The notes beneath the pieces are model-generated. The model was not told the origin of the DNA, did no database searches, and was given only the letters and a program-made list of their open reading frames with translations. Positions 1-10,805 of a stretch of DNA of 64,000 nucleotides are shown in pieces. Source of the DNA: Unio delphinus (lineage: Eukaryota > Mollusca > Bivalvia > Unionida > Unionidae); assembly GCA_029339505.1 (NCBI GenBank), contig JAQISU010000210.1, positions 14,201,001 to 14,265,000 on the forward strand, written 5' to 3'. Numbering within the stretch: position 1 is the first letter of the stretch; each line of letters opens with the position of its first letter. The translations under genes and the position numbers were made by a program.

Positions 1-779
1 CCAAAGGAGAAAGTAATTTTATGAGCTAAACAAACTATAAGAAATAGGCACTTTCCTACCTATATCCTCTATAATTTACCTTAAAGTGTTAATAATAATA
101 CTTCATCGAAATTATTAAACGGGGGAGCCTTCCCTTGGAGTTTTCATCTCAAACTATTCAGTGTACAATGATATTCGTCTTTTCGGCTCATCTAAAGTTT
201 CCATCACAACTGCTAGGAAAAACTCATCTCACAGACTAAAACAAATAACACACTGAAATGATTACCAGTTGAAAAGAGGCAATTTTCACAAAAAAATTAT
301 GTTCAAAATAATATTTTTTGAAACACCGGATACCACGTCCGTGTTTTTGTTACTAACTATATGTCGTTCATCTCAGCAAATAGCACTGATATTATACAAT
401 GTTTATTAATTGGCTATGGAAAGAGAATACATTCCTTTAGAATCTTTTTGTCAAAATTTCCGTCGAGTAATCAGGTCTGGTTTATAGGTGATTTTACAAA
501 ATTCAACGTATCAATATCAATATATAGCAAGAGATACTAAACAAAATAATCTGATCTTGAAACATTATAGCAAAATTCATCATTTTAATTTTACAATATA
601 AGTTAGTTTGTGTAAGAGAACCATCAATTAATTCCATGTTGTTGTTGTTGTAGTGTTTAACGTCTTTGTATACAGCACGCGATAGGCTATACATGGTGGC
701 CTATATTAATGGTGGAGGAAGAAACCTAGAGAATCCCAGAAACGAACAACTGATCCACGAGACGTTCCAGGCAAGCTTT

Positions 780-890
780 CTCACATACCTTCATTGACTG
801 GATCCAAGAATTGAACCAACGCAGACAGGTGTAATGCCAGTGATCTGTAAGAGACACCGCTTTAGACCACTCGGCCACTGAATACAATAT
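780..890 (-). repeat. tRNA-derived SINE relic
   Basis: Read on the minus strand, this stretch starts like a Leu/Ser-type tRNA. An A-box-like TGGCCGAGTGG lies near 864-880 and a B-box-like GGTTCAATTC near 805-815. There is no clean acceptor-stem closure, so it is a tRNA-derived short interspersed element rather than a working tRNA gene. It marks the flank as host DNA. Nothing else supportable is seen from 1 to 2050. Confidence 0.55.
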
Positions 891-2056
891 AATGTGTTTG
901 CAATTTCTCGTGTATGGGGTAAAAAAATTAGTAAAGAATTTACATACAGAATATGCGCAAGAAAATCTACTTCTAGCAGCAAATTGACATATTTTTGAAT
1001 CGCGGACCATACAAGTAATTGTGGGACAACTTCTTGCCAGATTGAAAAGGTGTCCGTTTCCATTTTATATATAATTTATTTAATGCACGATTCTCATGTA
1101 ACATAGCAAATATAGATTACTAGGTTACAAGTTCAAGACGTTCAAGGAATGGGTCCTCATGATGAGATTTATAATCACATTTTCATATGCAATTAGATAC
1201 GAAGTGACGGCTACTATGTACACTCTATGAATATCATTTTTTTTTTTTTAAAAAATAAATTCGTTTCTAATCGATATAAATTTATATTCAAACAAAACGA
1301 CATGATACTAAGTTAATAGAAATGTCGTATCGTTGCGCAGTTATCCGACACGCACAATTAGCAGATATTTTATACCTATAGTTGACGAAATGCAAGGAAT
1401 ACTGTTCTAAAAGATTCAATTTAGATTTTATGATTTGTACAGTCTGCAGACTTTATCACCACTAACTTTATTGGAATGACATATATTTTCAGCTGAACAA
1501 ATTTATAGCCTGAAACATGGCTTTAACTACGAACAATGATAAGTTTTATAAAATCGACAAGATTTCTGTTTTTTAGAAACTGATATTACAGCGTGTGATG
1601 TTGCTGGACGGTAAAAAGTACAAGCGTCATTAAGTAGCAGTTGACCTAGAAATCCGGATCATTAGGATTCTTTCTGTATAACTATTTTAATCCTACTTGA
1701 TACAATTATTCATGATGTATTGTAAATAGTGTCTTGATCTCATTACTGGAAGAGAGTTTTGCTTCAACTTTTATACACTACGACACTAGAGTCATGTATA
1801 TTCTTTCTTTGACTGTACAGTTATCTCCTAGTTCCGTTCGTTTTGGTATTGTCATCAATATATAAAGGCACATCCGCATCGTCTTTCAAATATTGAATAG
1901 TTAGTATGCCTTAAGACAATTTACCAAATGTAGTAAAATATTGTTCAGTGGCATTAAAAAGTGGTCTATGGACGTTTTAGATTTTTAGTTTATTCACCCA
2001 CATTTCAAGGATAATTGTTTTTATATGCAGAAATTTTACATTCTGTCAGACCACTT

Positions 2057-2365
2057 TGGTGGCCTAGTATTTAGAACGTCCGATGCGAGGGCAAGATCAT
2101 GTGGGATCAATCCCCGGCCGAGTCATACCAAAGACTTACACAAATGGAACTTACAGCTGCCTCACTTGGCGATAAAATAAATAGGTTAGTGTAAGGACTG
2201 GTCATCTAGGTGCCAGAATAATTTGACTGGGTGGGACATCATGCTACATGTCTTCTGCATGATGCCCCAGTGCAAGACGTCACTACAAACTGTCTCACTA
2301 CAGACATCGTAGTGATGTGACTACAAAAATGTTCAAGCCACGTTAAAAGTCATAATTAAATATAG

Positions 2366-2397
<32 letters not shown>

Positions 2398-2398
2398 T
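2057..2398 (+). repeat. tRNA-derived SINE with AC-repeat tail
   Basis: A tRNA-like head has an A-box-like TGGCCTAGTATTTAG near 2061 and a B-box-like GGGATCAATCCC near 2102. A longer body follows, and it ends in an (AC)n tail at about 2366-2396. This head, body and simple-repeat tail is the usual structure of a Pol III-derived SINE and resembles those common in mollusc genomes. The family name cannot be assigned by eye. Confidence 0.6.
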
Positions 2399-2956
2399 TC
2401 GTCATGAGAGGATGTTTTATTTCAATTTTGGTCTCCTATGGTGGTATTAGTAAAGCAGCATCTTTTGTGAAAGCTTGAAATCCAATTCTCCTGACAAATT
2501 TGATCAAAATGCGTTTCATATGTTTGTGACCAAGTCGCTTCAAATATTTCATACTTTTAGCATTGACTGACTGAAAGATGGGGAAAAGTCACCATTCATG
2601 TAAAATGGAATGACATGTGAGCGAATATGATTTCTGGCAAAAGTGATTCAATTTGTAATCTCTATTTTTAATACACGTGTTCATTCATTTTTGTAAATCT
2701 ACAATAGTTAACTCAATTTAAAAGGCTTTCTTTACTAGTATGTTTTTGTCAAAAATAGCAATTTTCTGTCCGCGCGTATCTTTACGAGGCTTTTCTAAGT
2801 TTTTTTCCGTTTTAATAATGCCAGTCAATTTGGTAAGTTCATAATGAATGGGCATCAGTCATTAAAATTAAAAACCCTCATTGCAATATGAGTTTTGTCA
2901 AAGGTTCCAGTCATTTTCAGCACAACGTTTCTGAAAAGATTTATCGGAAGATTGTC

Positions 2957-3622
2957 TTATCATCAACTGAAGTCGCTTCTGCATTTGAAAGGATTTATCG
3001 AAAGGCTTCTCTGAGTTTGCCAAATCTATTGCAAGTTGATCCTGGCAAGGAATTTCAAGGCGCTGTTTTATCAGCGATGAAACATCACAATGTCACCATC
3101 AGACGAGGGCATACTGCGCTACATCGTGATCAGGCAATTGTAGAACGATTTAATCGGACTCTTGCAGAGCGGTTATTTGGATATCAATACGCGAAGGAGT
3201 TTATTCAGGATAAAATATCCCGTCAATGGGTTAAGAGATTACCAGCTGTGATTACCGCGCTCAATAACGAGATTACTCGAACAATTAACATGAAACCTAT
3301 CAACGCGATTAAAAAGAAGTCTATACCTAAAATGGAAATAGAAGGAATTTCGCAAAATGATTCTAGCGTTTCCCAACTAATTTTTGGTAGTAATGTCACT
3401 CTTAGGTATTTATACGAACCAGGAGAGCTGGAAGGTGGCACAAAAAGGGCTACTGATCCTATTTGGAGTGTTACTGCACACAAGATATCTACTATAACAT
3501 GATCAACTGGTAGACCTCCAATCTATAAACTTGATTCAACTGCACCTCAACGGGGTTTTACACGCGAACAACTCCAAGTGATTCCTCACGATACTCAATT
3601 ACCACCACAGGGTCTTAACTAG
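2957..3622 (+). pseudogene. E1 integrase, 5'-truncated DDE integrase pseudogene
   Basis: This is the remnant of the retrovirus-like DDE integrase that inserts Polinton-type elements. The match to the intact E2 copy starts abruptly near 2957, at the STEVASAF segment. The N-terminal part and the first catalytic Asp are therefore missing, and unrelated host sequence lies upstream. The second Asp (QVDPGKEF) and the Glu (AIVERFN) are present. An Arg codon has become TGA at 3500-3502, after which the same frame stays open to TAG at 3622. The 3' end overlaps the end of the convergent polymerase by 7 bp. E1's own zinc-ribbon/PLA2 and ATPase genes are absent from its left side, so a truncation removed about 1.5 kb plus the TIR. 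Confidence 0.85.
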
Positions 3623-6600
3623 CGCCGTTGCGTCTATTGCACTCAAGACAAGTCATCATCAGATTGTTTCTGACATGACCGAGACTGTTATTTTTTCTGT
3701 CTACGGTAAATTGGCGAGGATCCTTATCTAAATAACGCCAACGCATTATACAATTGCAACTTGCGCAGTGATTATTCTGTTGTTGTTTCAGCGTGATTAT
3801 TAATCCAGCATCAATGTCAAATTCTCGCTGTTTTTTTTTTTGTCTTGTTGTTTGTAACCGGATAATTTTTTATCAATAATTTTAACATCAATATCATCCA
3901 TTGTTGTGTCATTATCATCGCCACCAATGATTTCATCATCGCCTGACTCTGTCAGGACAACTCTTCGAAGTTGATTTATTTTTCGTACTCTGGATACTGC
4001 AAGATAGACTAAATTTGACCATTCGATGCGATTATCTACCATCCAAACAATTGTATCCGATATAGTCAATCCCTGTGAAAAATGTATCGTCGCTGCGTAT
4101 TCTCGCGTCCACGGGGATTTATTAGCACGCAATGCATCTTCAACGACGCTGATATCAACCAGCACAATATCATTTAATACGAGAATTTGTTTTTCACTCT
4201 GTCCTGGAATATCAACTTCGATATTCTGTTTTCGTGTATCCGAAGGCCTATAACACAACGGTACTGGAAGCGTTGCAAATTTTTCTTTATGCAATTCAAA
4301 TAACTTCATCTGAAGTGCGTCTCTGACTATCTTTCTACTTGCAATTATCAAATCGTTTGGTCTCCACGTTTCCCAAAAATCATTCATTGGAGTCTCTGAA
4401 ATCACTTCACGCGCTATTTCACATTGGATTCTATCCGGTTGTAATCTAATGAGCGCTTTGAATTCTCGTAATCGTTCATCAAGTGATCTATAATCAGTGT
4501 TAATTTCTTCATAATAGTCTACAAAACCCTTTAGCCATTCATGTGAGGATACACCGACAAATGGTGGAGGTTGGCCGTGATCACCGCACATGACGACTTT
4601 TGTGTTTTTGTTTAACAACCACTCGAGAAATCTTTGTAATACATCTAATGATACTGTGCATATTTCATCCCAAATTATGATTTCAGGAATGAATTTATCA
4701 CCCATACGCTCAGGAGTCCATTTGTCACCCTTCCATCGAAAGAAACTGTGATAAGTACAGGCATTTACCCCTCGTTGTTTCATCTCTCTGGCGAGTCTGT
4801 GAGTCGGTGTTAACACAATCATGTTTGTGAAATCCGTAGGACTTTTCCCACGGAATAATTCAATTGCACGAGTTGTCTTTCCTGACCGACCACAACCGTT
4901 TAAATAAACTGTCTTGTATATACAGATTGGATCAGATACCGGTGGTGCATTAGAATATTCTGATTGAATTTCAATACGGTTACAACAAAGATATTTATCA
5001 TCCATGGCAACGTCTGCGGATTCGCAATACTCATATAGTGTTTCCTTTTTAAATCGCCAACGTCCCCACGCTTCCTCGGGATCTGTGAATGCCGCTACAG
5101 CTGATTTGTATTTATTATGTATATACATCGAATCAGTGGCTACTCTAACTGCGGTATTAGGAAATCTATTTATCATCGAAAATAGATTAATACAAGCATA
5201 GGCTAGCATAGAACTTCTTAAGTGTGTGTACTGGGAATTATATCCATCACAGTAGGTAACAACCGTGCCTAATTTTACACCATTGGATAGAAAAGCATCC
5301 TGACGGGATACAAGTTTTCCCTGTTTCGTTAAATCCGTTACAATAAAATCGTATTCAGCGACGTCTATGATCAACCGCGAAGAGTATTTTGCATTGTCGT
5401 ATCTTCCACCCTGGGTAAATTTACCGATTATTCTTCGTCCAAAATCCTTTGCTTGTTCCTTTTTAATTTCAAATACCTTCTTAGACCTATCCATGATTTG
5501 TTCTTCATTGAAATCTGGAAACAGTTTTCGCTGTTCGCTAATTATTCTATCTAGATCGGGTTGTGGTAGCCAAACTTCTTTTTTAGCTCGATATGATATA
5601 ATCGCCTCACTGACAATTAATGATTGTAACATCTCACAATCGATCATATACCGCAATAACACTATTGGTATCCAGGCCTTTTCAGATAGGTGTCTACCAA
5701 GCCAAAGATAGCTACACGGATGTAACCCTGTAGCTAGTTCGAATGATATCACACGAGCGAATCCAGTTAAATCAAAATCAGGCAATGGACCATTAATCGC
5801 AAAACGAGTCATTTCATGCGTGGGGTGTCCAAATCGTTTAAAATACTCAGAGCATTCCCCATACCCGAGAAAACTTCCAGGATAACACGCGGATATATCA
5901 ATTGAAATCATACCATCACGTGAGTATTTTGTATTCCACAGTCCTCTATGACTAAATTCGACGCAACTCAATTTAACGTCCTCGAGAAAATCACTTCGTG
6001 TTGGACGCCATGAGTTTTTTTCTCTTGCAAAGTGAGCTACCACTAGTAAAACTATCCGTGAGTAGTTTTTCATGGAAACTCTCCGGTGAAAAATCATTTG
6101 CAATTTTTCTCATTCTGTTATCTAACTCTTCAACGCGATATAATTCACCATTTGGTCTTACAAATTGATCGAATCCTATTTCGGGATCTTCATCACTTCT
6201 AAGTAACCACACTGACACAGGATCATCCTTACACAACGCGTGAATAGCATCGATTAATTTCTCTTCATAGAAAACATCCCCGGAAAATTCCTCGGGGATA
6301 TATTTCACGATTCGTTCTCGTGGAAATATTGTTACTGCAGCCGTCCACGCGTGTTCGTTATGATCAATAATTTGTATTGGCGCTCCTTGTAATTTATATT
6401 TCGGTTCGTGTAATACTTCTCCGGTTATCGTCATAACGGTTATTGGGAATTTTAATGATGTTTCTAATTTAGCTATATCAGAAATCTTTGCACCGTTCTG
6501 TTTCACTGTCAGTTCCCATTCGGTTATTTTCCTACGTCGCAGATCAGTTAGTTTATTTCCTCGGGATGAATTTGTGAAGTGTTCCATTACCCGTGCTGCT

Positions 6601-7486
6601 ACACAATTCAACGTCGAAGATAGTTTCATAGAAGCTAGTTTTGTAATATCAGGTTTATCATTTAGCGGGTATATTCCATAAATAACTGCTGTTACAGGAT
6701 AAGATCTCTCGTAGTATGGTTTGTCGATTCCAGTTAGAATTCCTGGTTTGGAATCTCTACTCAGTGTCATTGTTTTTTTATTCCTAATGATTGGTTCAAA
6801 TTTATCCCTAATAATCCATTTGCCATCGACTTTGATAATGAATTTTATTCGGAAAAAATACCTTTTTTCCCCAACACGTGAAATTATCACTGCTGCTTTT
6901 TCATCATTCATGGTAGCGTCAACAACACCATCAATTCGAAATGTTGACCAACAATAAGATGCTCCATCACGCTTGAATTCATTAAAACAGTCTCTGATTT
7001 TACTAATCATGGCTTTATCAAGAATTGTATTCTTTGGTGTATTAGAAACTATATCAAGATTGAATTGAGCATCTTTCCAGGGTAATCTCTTGGACGTTTT
7101 TTTTTTGGTTTATCGAGATTAAATTTAGGATTAATTTTTAATAATCTCTTAAACTCTTTCATGTTTCCGTCTCTTGGACGTTTGAGATTAATTTTGTTAC
7201 GTGTTTTGGGCTTATCGAGATTAAATTTAGGATTAATTTTTAATAATCTCTTCAACTCTTTCATGTCTCCGTCTCTTGGACGTTTTTTGGGTTTATCGAG
7301 ATTAAATTTAGGATTAATCTTCAATAATCTCTTAAACTCTTTCATGTTTCCGTCTCTTGGACGTTTTTTGGGTTTATCGAGATTAAATTTATGATTAATC
7401 TTCAATAATCTCTTAAATTCCTTATCAGTATTGAATTGAGCATTTTTCCAAGGCTTAATTTTTGATAATCTCCCGAACTTCTTCAT
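3616..7486 (-). pseudogene. E1 PolB-helicase-HNH polyprotein, frameshifted
   Basis: This is a homologue of the 1211-residue E2 polymerase, read leftward. The family B polymerase part (DISACYPGSF motif A; VATDSMYI motif C), the SF1 helicase part (GCGRSGKTTR Walker A, GDHGQ, SQGLTI) and the terminal HNH-like Cys module are all recognisable. It is broken three times. There is a shift in the A-rich run near 7090, an approximately 8-nt deletion near 6045 just before the AHFAREK segment, and a slip in the T run at 3830-3841 that separates the HNH module. The Walker A loop reads GRSGKT here, against GGSGKT in the other copies. The N-terminus has been expanded by tandem repeats (7086-7440). Confidence 0.85.
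7086..7440 (-). repeat. 81-bp in-frame tandem repeat at the 5' end of E1 polymerase
   Basis: A unit of about 27 codons, beginning MKEFKRLLKIN and ending KKRPRDGN, is repeated about four times. It derives from the normal N-terminal segment (MKEFKRLSKIKPWK in E2). Units differ by small indels, including one with an inserted RNKINLK stretch. The repeats make this N-terminus highly basic. E2 and E3 have a single unit, so the expansion is specific to E1. Confidence 0.85.
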
Positions 7487-7528
7487 ACTATAATTAAAAC
7501 AAGCATTTAAATGAAAGATTTATATATA
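7487..7528. promoter_or_regulatory. E1 divergent promoter between polymerase and zinc-protein genes
   Basis: The short spacer between the divergent start codons holds a block reading TTTAAATgCTTGTTTTAATT from the polymerase side, plus TATATATAA directly before the zinc-protein ATG. The same block recurs at 26638-26679, 44551-44592 and 52705-52747. This conservation in otherwise diverged copies supports a shared bidirectional promoter. Confidence 0.5.
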
Positions 7529-7909
7529 ATGAATCATTGCAAATGGCTCATGATTGGATCAACGACTCCGTGTAACAAATCATGTAGAAAGGAATTCTGT
7601 GGGTATCATATGCAAAGCTTTCGTCGTGGAAGCCTTGGTCCATTACCCTGCATACGATGTGGGGTTGGGGTCAGGGGAGAATCGCAGTTATGTCTACGCT
7701 GTGGTGGTAAACGATATAGGGAATTGAAGCGTTATTATGACAAAAGAATAAAAAATGGACAATCAATCAAAAATTATGACCCTGAAAAAGTCCTTGACGT
7801 TGACAATGTCAGTATCAAGGAAAAAGTCATAAGAACCCCCCAAGACTACATCGAAAGATTTTCCAAACATGTAATCATTAGACCAAACAATGAATTAGAC
7901 AAACAATAG
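7529..7909 (+). CDS. E1 Cys-rich zinc-binding protein
   Basis: A small basic protein of unknown function. The N-terminal half has a Cys/His pattern (MNHCKW, CNKSCRKEFCGYH, CIRCG, CLRCG) that would bind two or more zinc ions. A basic stretch (KRYRELKRYYDKR) follows and then a charged tail. The start at 7529 was chosen because E2 begins at the same MNHCKW; an ATG six codons upstream at 7511 is less likely. TATATAA touches the start codon. It is divergent from the polymerase, which suggests a replication or early regulatory role, but this is inference. Confidence 0.75.
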   Translation: MNHCKWLMIGSTTPCNKSCRKEFCGYHMQSFRRGSLGPLPCIRCGVGVRGESQLCLRCGGKRYRELKRYYDKRIKNGQSIKNYDPEKVLDVDNVSIKEKVIRTPQDYIERFSKHVIIRPNNELDKQ

Positions 7910-7921
7910 TATAGTATATAA

Positions 7922-8416
7922 ATGAACCAAGAATTCAGAGCACACCCTGTGATCACAAACTGTGAAGCATCCAGTGATGGTATTATCAGGCACTGTAGAC
8001 TGAAGAAACCAGTTGGGTGGGATAATAGTATGGGGTATTTGATGTTTAGTGCTGGAAAGAAAAAATATCTCAATCATCGTTTCGTATTTGAATGCTTTTA
8101 TGGATTGATCGAGGATAATTCTGTCATTGATCACATTGATTCTAATCCAAAGAATAATTCTTTATCAAATCTAGAAGCTATCACACAAAGTGAGAATACC
8201 AAACGAGGAAAGACTGGCAATTATAAATCAATTGGGAAAAGACCAGTAAAATCTTTTAATACAATAACTAATGAGGAAAAAGTATTTTCATCTATGAATA
8301 AAGCCAGTGGGTATTTCAATATTTGTCTATCTTCTGTACAAAAAGTTGCCGAGGGAATTTATCGATCTGCCATTTCAAAAAAGACTGGACTGAAAATTCA
8401 TTTCATTTATGTCTGA
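7922..8416 (+). CDS. E1 HNH endonuclease
   Basis: A 164-residue protein resembling free-standing phage-type HNH homing endonucleases. The core HRFVFECFYGLIEDN, IDHIDSNPKNNSLSNLEA, followed by TQSENT, fits the HNH_3 arrangement. The C-terminal part (about 110-150) looks like the NUMOD-type DNA-binding helix-turn-helix found in that family. It starts 12 bp after the zinc-protein gene with TATATAA immediately before the ATG. Homologues sit at the same place in E2 (intact), E3 (broken) and E4 (broken). It may be a parasite of the element or recruited for its mobility. Confidence 0.8.
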   Translation: MNQEFRAHPVITNCEASSDGIIRHCRLKKPVGWDNSMGYLMFSAGKKKYLNHRFVFECFYGLIEDNSVIDHIDSNPKNNSLSNLEAITQSENTKRGKTGNYKSIGKRPVKSFNTITNEEKVFSSMNKASGYFNICLSSVQKVAEGIYRSAISKKTGLKIHFIYV

Positions 8417-8460
8417 TGCGTCATATTTTTCATTTAGAAATATATAATTGTTATAGAATA

Positions 8461-8817
8461 ATGAATTCTGAAAAAATAAATAGCATTATTGATGAAATTT
8501 CAAAATTGAAAAGTCAGGATATCAAACTATCAGATGGTTTAAATCCTGATCAAATCATGTCAGATTTTCAGGATATAGAATACGGAGTTAACAACAATAA
8601 ATATATGCTGCCAAAGCAATACGCGCTCATCAAAAGAATTCAGAATTCTATTCGGGACTCTCTTGCATTCTCCAGTGACGTAAGTGTGTTCGCTCCGTTA
8701 TATACTATCGTAGAACGAATACGAAAAGAATTAGGTAACGAATACGAATTGAAAAAGGAGGTTAATTTTAAAATTAGAAACCTACGGACGTTAATTCAAG
8801 AAAATGAACAATTTTGA
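8461..8817 (+). CDS. E1 small helical protein, unknown
   Basis: A 118-residue charged, helix-rich protein of no recognised family, starting MNSEKINSIIDEI. A longer open frame reaches back to 8323, but the ATG at 8461 is used because E2, E3 and E4 start at the equivalent MN(S/I)E. The conserved core is DGLNPDQIMSDFQDIEYG, a KR(I)QNSIRDSL helix and a LYTIVERIRKELG helix. It is always the last gene of the zinc-protein/HNH group and is separated from the virion genes by a noncoding gap. The function is unknown. Confidence 0.7.
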   Translation: MNSEKINSIIDEISKLKSQDIKLSDGLNPDQIMSDFQDIEYGVNNNKYMLPKQYALIKRIQNSIRDSLAFSSDVSVFAPLYTIVERIRKELGNEYELKKEVNFKIRNLRTLIQENEQF

Positions 8818-9267
8818 CCGTGACCGATCTTCAAAGAGATTTTGATTGTGACCGACCCTCAGAGAGATTTTCATTTTTTTTAGCATTGTTTGATTGAAAA
8901 CAACAAAATCAGTGAATAAAAAATATTTCACACTGAATAAAAAATCGATAGACCGTTAATGGCTGGTCGGTCAGATATCAAATACACTAAAAGATTCAAA
9001 ATGTGGAAACAGCGGATTTTCATATAAAAATAAATGCAATCCGCCGTTTCCACACCGATCGTAGAGATGTCTGGGAGGTGATTGATCAGCGTAAAATGGA
9101 GGAAGTGTGATATTAATTATTTTATATACAATTTCCACACTTCCTCCATCACTGATAACGCCCTTAAAACGCTTCCATGATCGTGTTAAAAATCATCCGA
9201 CGTGTCGAAGTATTTTCGTCTGTTAGGTCAGGTTTTGCAATTGAAAAATTGTTTACGATTTCAAATA
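8818..9267. other. E1 noncoding gap with two strong hairpins
   Basis: There is no supportable gene here. Near 8818-8880 a GACCG..CTC(A)AAGAGATTTT segment occurs twice. Two inverted repeats follow. In the first, 9002-9018 pairs with 9038-9054 (17 bp, one mismatch). In the second, 9096-9109 pairs with 9136-9149 (14 bp, perfect). The gap separates the replication block from the virion block, so it could hold a terminator, promoter or origin. Confidence 0.6.
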
Positions 9268-10249
9268 ATGGTCAATGAAGCATTTACGACCCGATTGGCT
9301 CGTGAACGACTTGATGGAATCAAGAAATTTATACCAATTCGCGACTCTGTAAGAAATAAACTGCAACAACGACAGAGTTTACAAACTGATTTTGCTGTGG
9401 GGTCTGAAGAATTGTTTAAACCAGTAACCACAGCAACGAAAGGGGGTAGAGCGTGCTATACTGGGAGATGATCCCGAGACGGGAAAATTTGTTATCGGTG
9501 AACTCGAAAAAATAGCAGCGAAAACTGAACAAACAAAACAGGCTGTACAAAAAACAGAATCAAAAAGAACAGTAGATGATTTACGCGTGAGGTTTAACGA
9601 GGAAGGGTTAGCAACAATCGATAAGACTGATCCAACATAAATTCCTGCGCTTGTTGTTACGACTTATGAAGACAGAAAAAAAATGTTGAAACCGGAACAT
9701 CATAAGTTTGTTAAGAATTTAACTCATTGGGCTGATATATTCTACAAAATCAAAACTAAAAAAAGTCAAATTAAGACAGATAGTGCATCATACATTGAAT
9801 ATATCAATGCGGTGGGTATAGTGTATAAACAATATGAAGAGTTTAAACAACAACAAAAACCGCGAAAATTGCGAGGAAAGCGACAGCAACCTGCAAAGAA
9901 AGTAGTCTACTCGCCTAAAAAACAACAACAACTACCACCTGATGATGATGATGATTCTGATTATTTACAAGAAACCTATTTAGAAAAACTGGATAAAGCA
10001 ACTGGTTTTAGCGGAAGTGGATTGCCAGATTCCAGTGAAAACGCTAGCGTTTCATGTCCTCGTAGTGTTCTCAGTGATATATCACGATTAGAAGTTCTTG
10101 TAGGAGGTTTCCGAGCTGGAAACAACTCACCGGAAATAATTAATGAAGCAGCTGATATCTGTAGACGATTATTTCAAGGTGGTATCATGGATATCAGCGC
10201 ATACCGAGATTTCATTGGCGAGTTAGTAGAGGATTATCACAGTGATTAA
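9268..10249 (+). pseudogene. E1 scaffold/core-like virion protein, frameshifted
   Basis: Homologue of the 324-residue E3 protein (40675-41649). The start MVNEAFTTRLARERL at 9268 matches E3. An extra G in the run near 9440 shifts the frame, and a TAA near 9638 follows. The remainder (about 9683-10249) is open. The middle is Gln/Lys-rich with an acidic DDDDD tract. The C-terminus has the conserved GNNSPEIINEAADICRRLF segment seen in all copies, which resembles a C-terminal motif of Polinton/adintovirus accessory virion proteins. It lies just upstream of the small basic protein and capsid genes, so a core or scaffold role is plausible but unproven. Confidence 0.75.
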
Positions 10250-10311
10250 TCACCGGGACTGAATAAAAACGCTAGCGTTTCCAATTGAAAAAATGTTTCT
10301 GATTTCAAATA

Positions 10312-10767
10312 ATGATCATACATTACAATCATGATAAACCAACCCCCGTCTATGTAGTTAATTCACGGTTTCCAGTTTATAAAGCATACTATGGAGATGG
10401 TTTAGGTAATACCATTGCGGGGTTATTTGCAAGAATGGCTCCAAAAGTGATGCCGTTAGCTAAACAATTATCAATGAAAGCAATTGATGTTATTCGTGAT
10501 AAGGGTACCAGCAAAATTGGAGATTTCGTTGGAGATTTTGCCGGGAAAGCGTTTTCAGCCGCGAAGAATAAATTAACATCATTGGTGCGACGAAGAAAGA
10601 AACCGTTACCGTCTAACGCGGAAATGCCTGCACGGGTTAGTAAAATAATAAATAACGCAGTAGACGAAAAACTAGCGTCGATGGCTTTACCATCGTTGAT
10701 AACTCCCGACCAAAGCAATATTGCAAATATGATAGCAGGAAGCGGCTTTAAAAAACAACGTCGATGA
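10312..10767 (+). CDS. E1 small basic virion protein (pVI-like guess)
   Basis: A 151-residue basic protein starting MIIHYNHDKP. It has an amphipathic glycine-containing helix (GDGLGNTIAGLFARMAPKV), then an Ala/Lys-rich segment and a basic RRRKK stretch. It lies directly before the major capsid gene in every copy. Adenovirus-like viruses encode small basic or membrane-lytic cement proteins in such positions, and the amphipathic helix fits that. The assignment is inference from composition and context. Confidence 0.6.
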   Translation: MIIHYNHDKPTPVYVVNSRFPVYKAYYGDGLGNTIAGLFARMAPKVMPLAKQLSMKAIDVIRDKGTSKIGDFVGDFAGKAFSAAKNKLTSLVRRRKKPLPSNAEMPARVSKIINNAVDEKLASMALPSLITPDQSNIANMIAGSGFKKQRR

Positions 10768-10805
10768 AAATCGTTTACGATTTAGACTCTAATAAATAGA
10801 ATAAA

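Noticed and set aside
726..1063. Two overlapping minus-strand open frames
   Set aside because: They lie across a tRNA-derived SINE.
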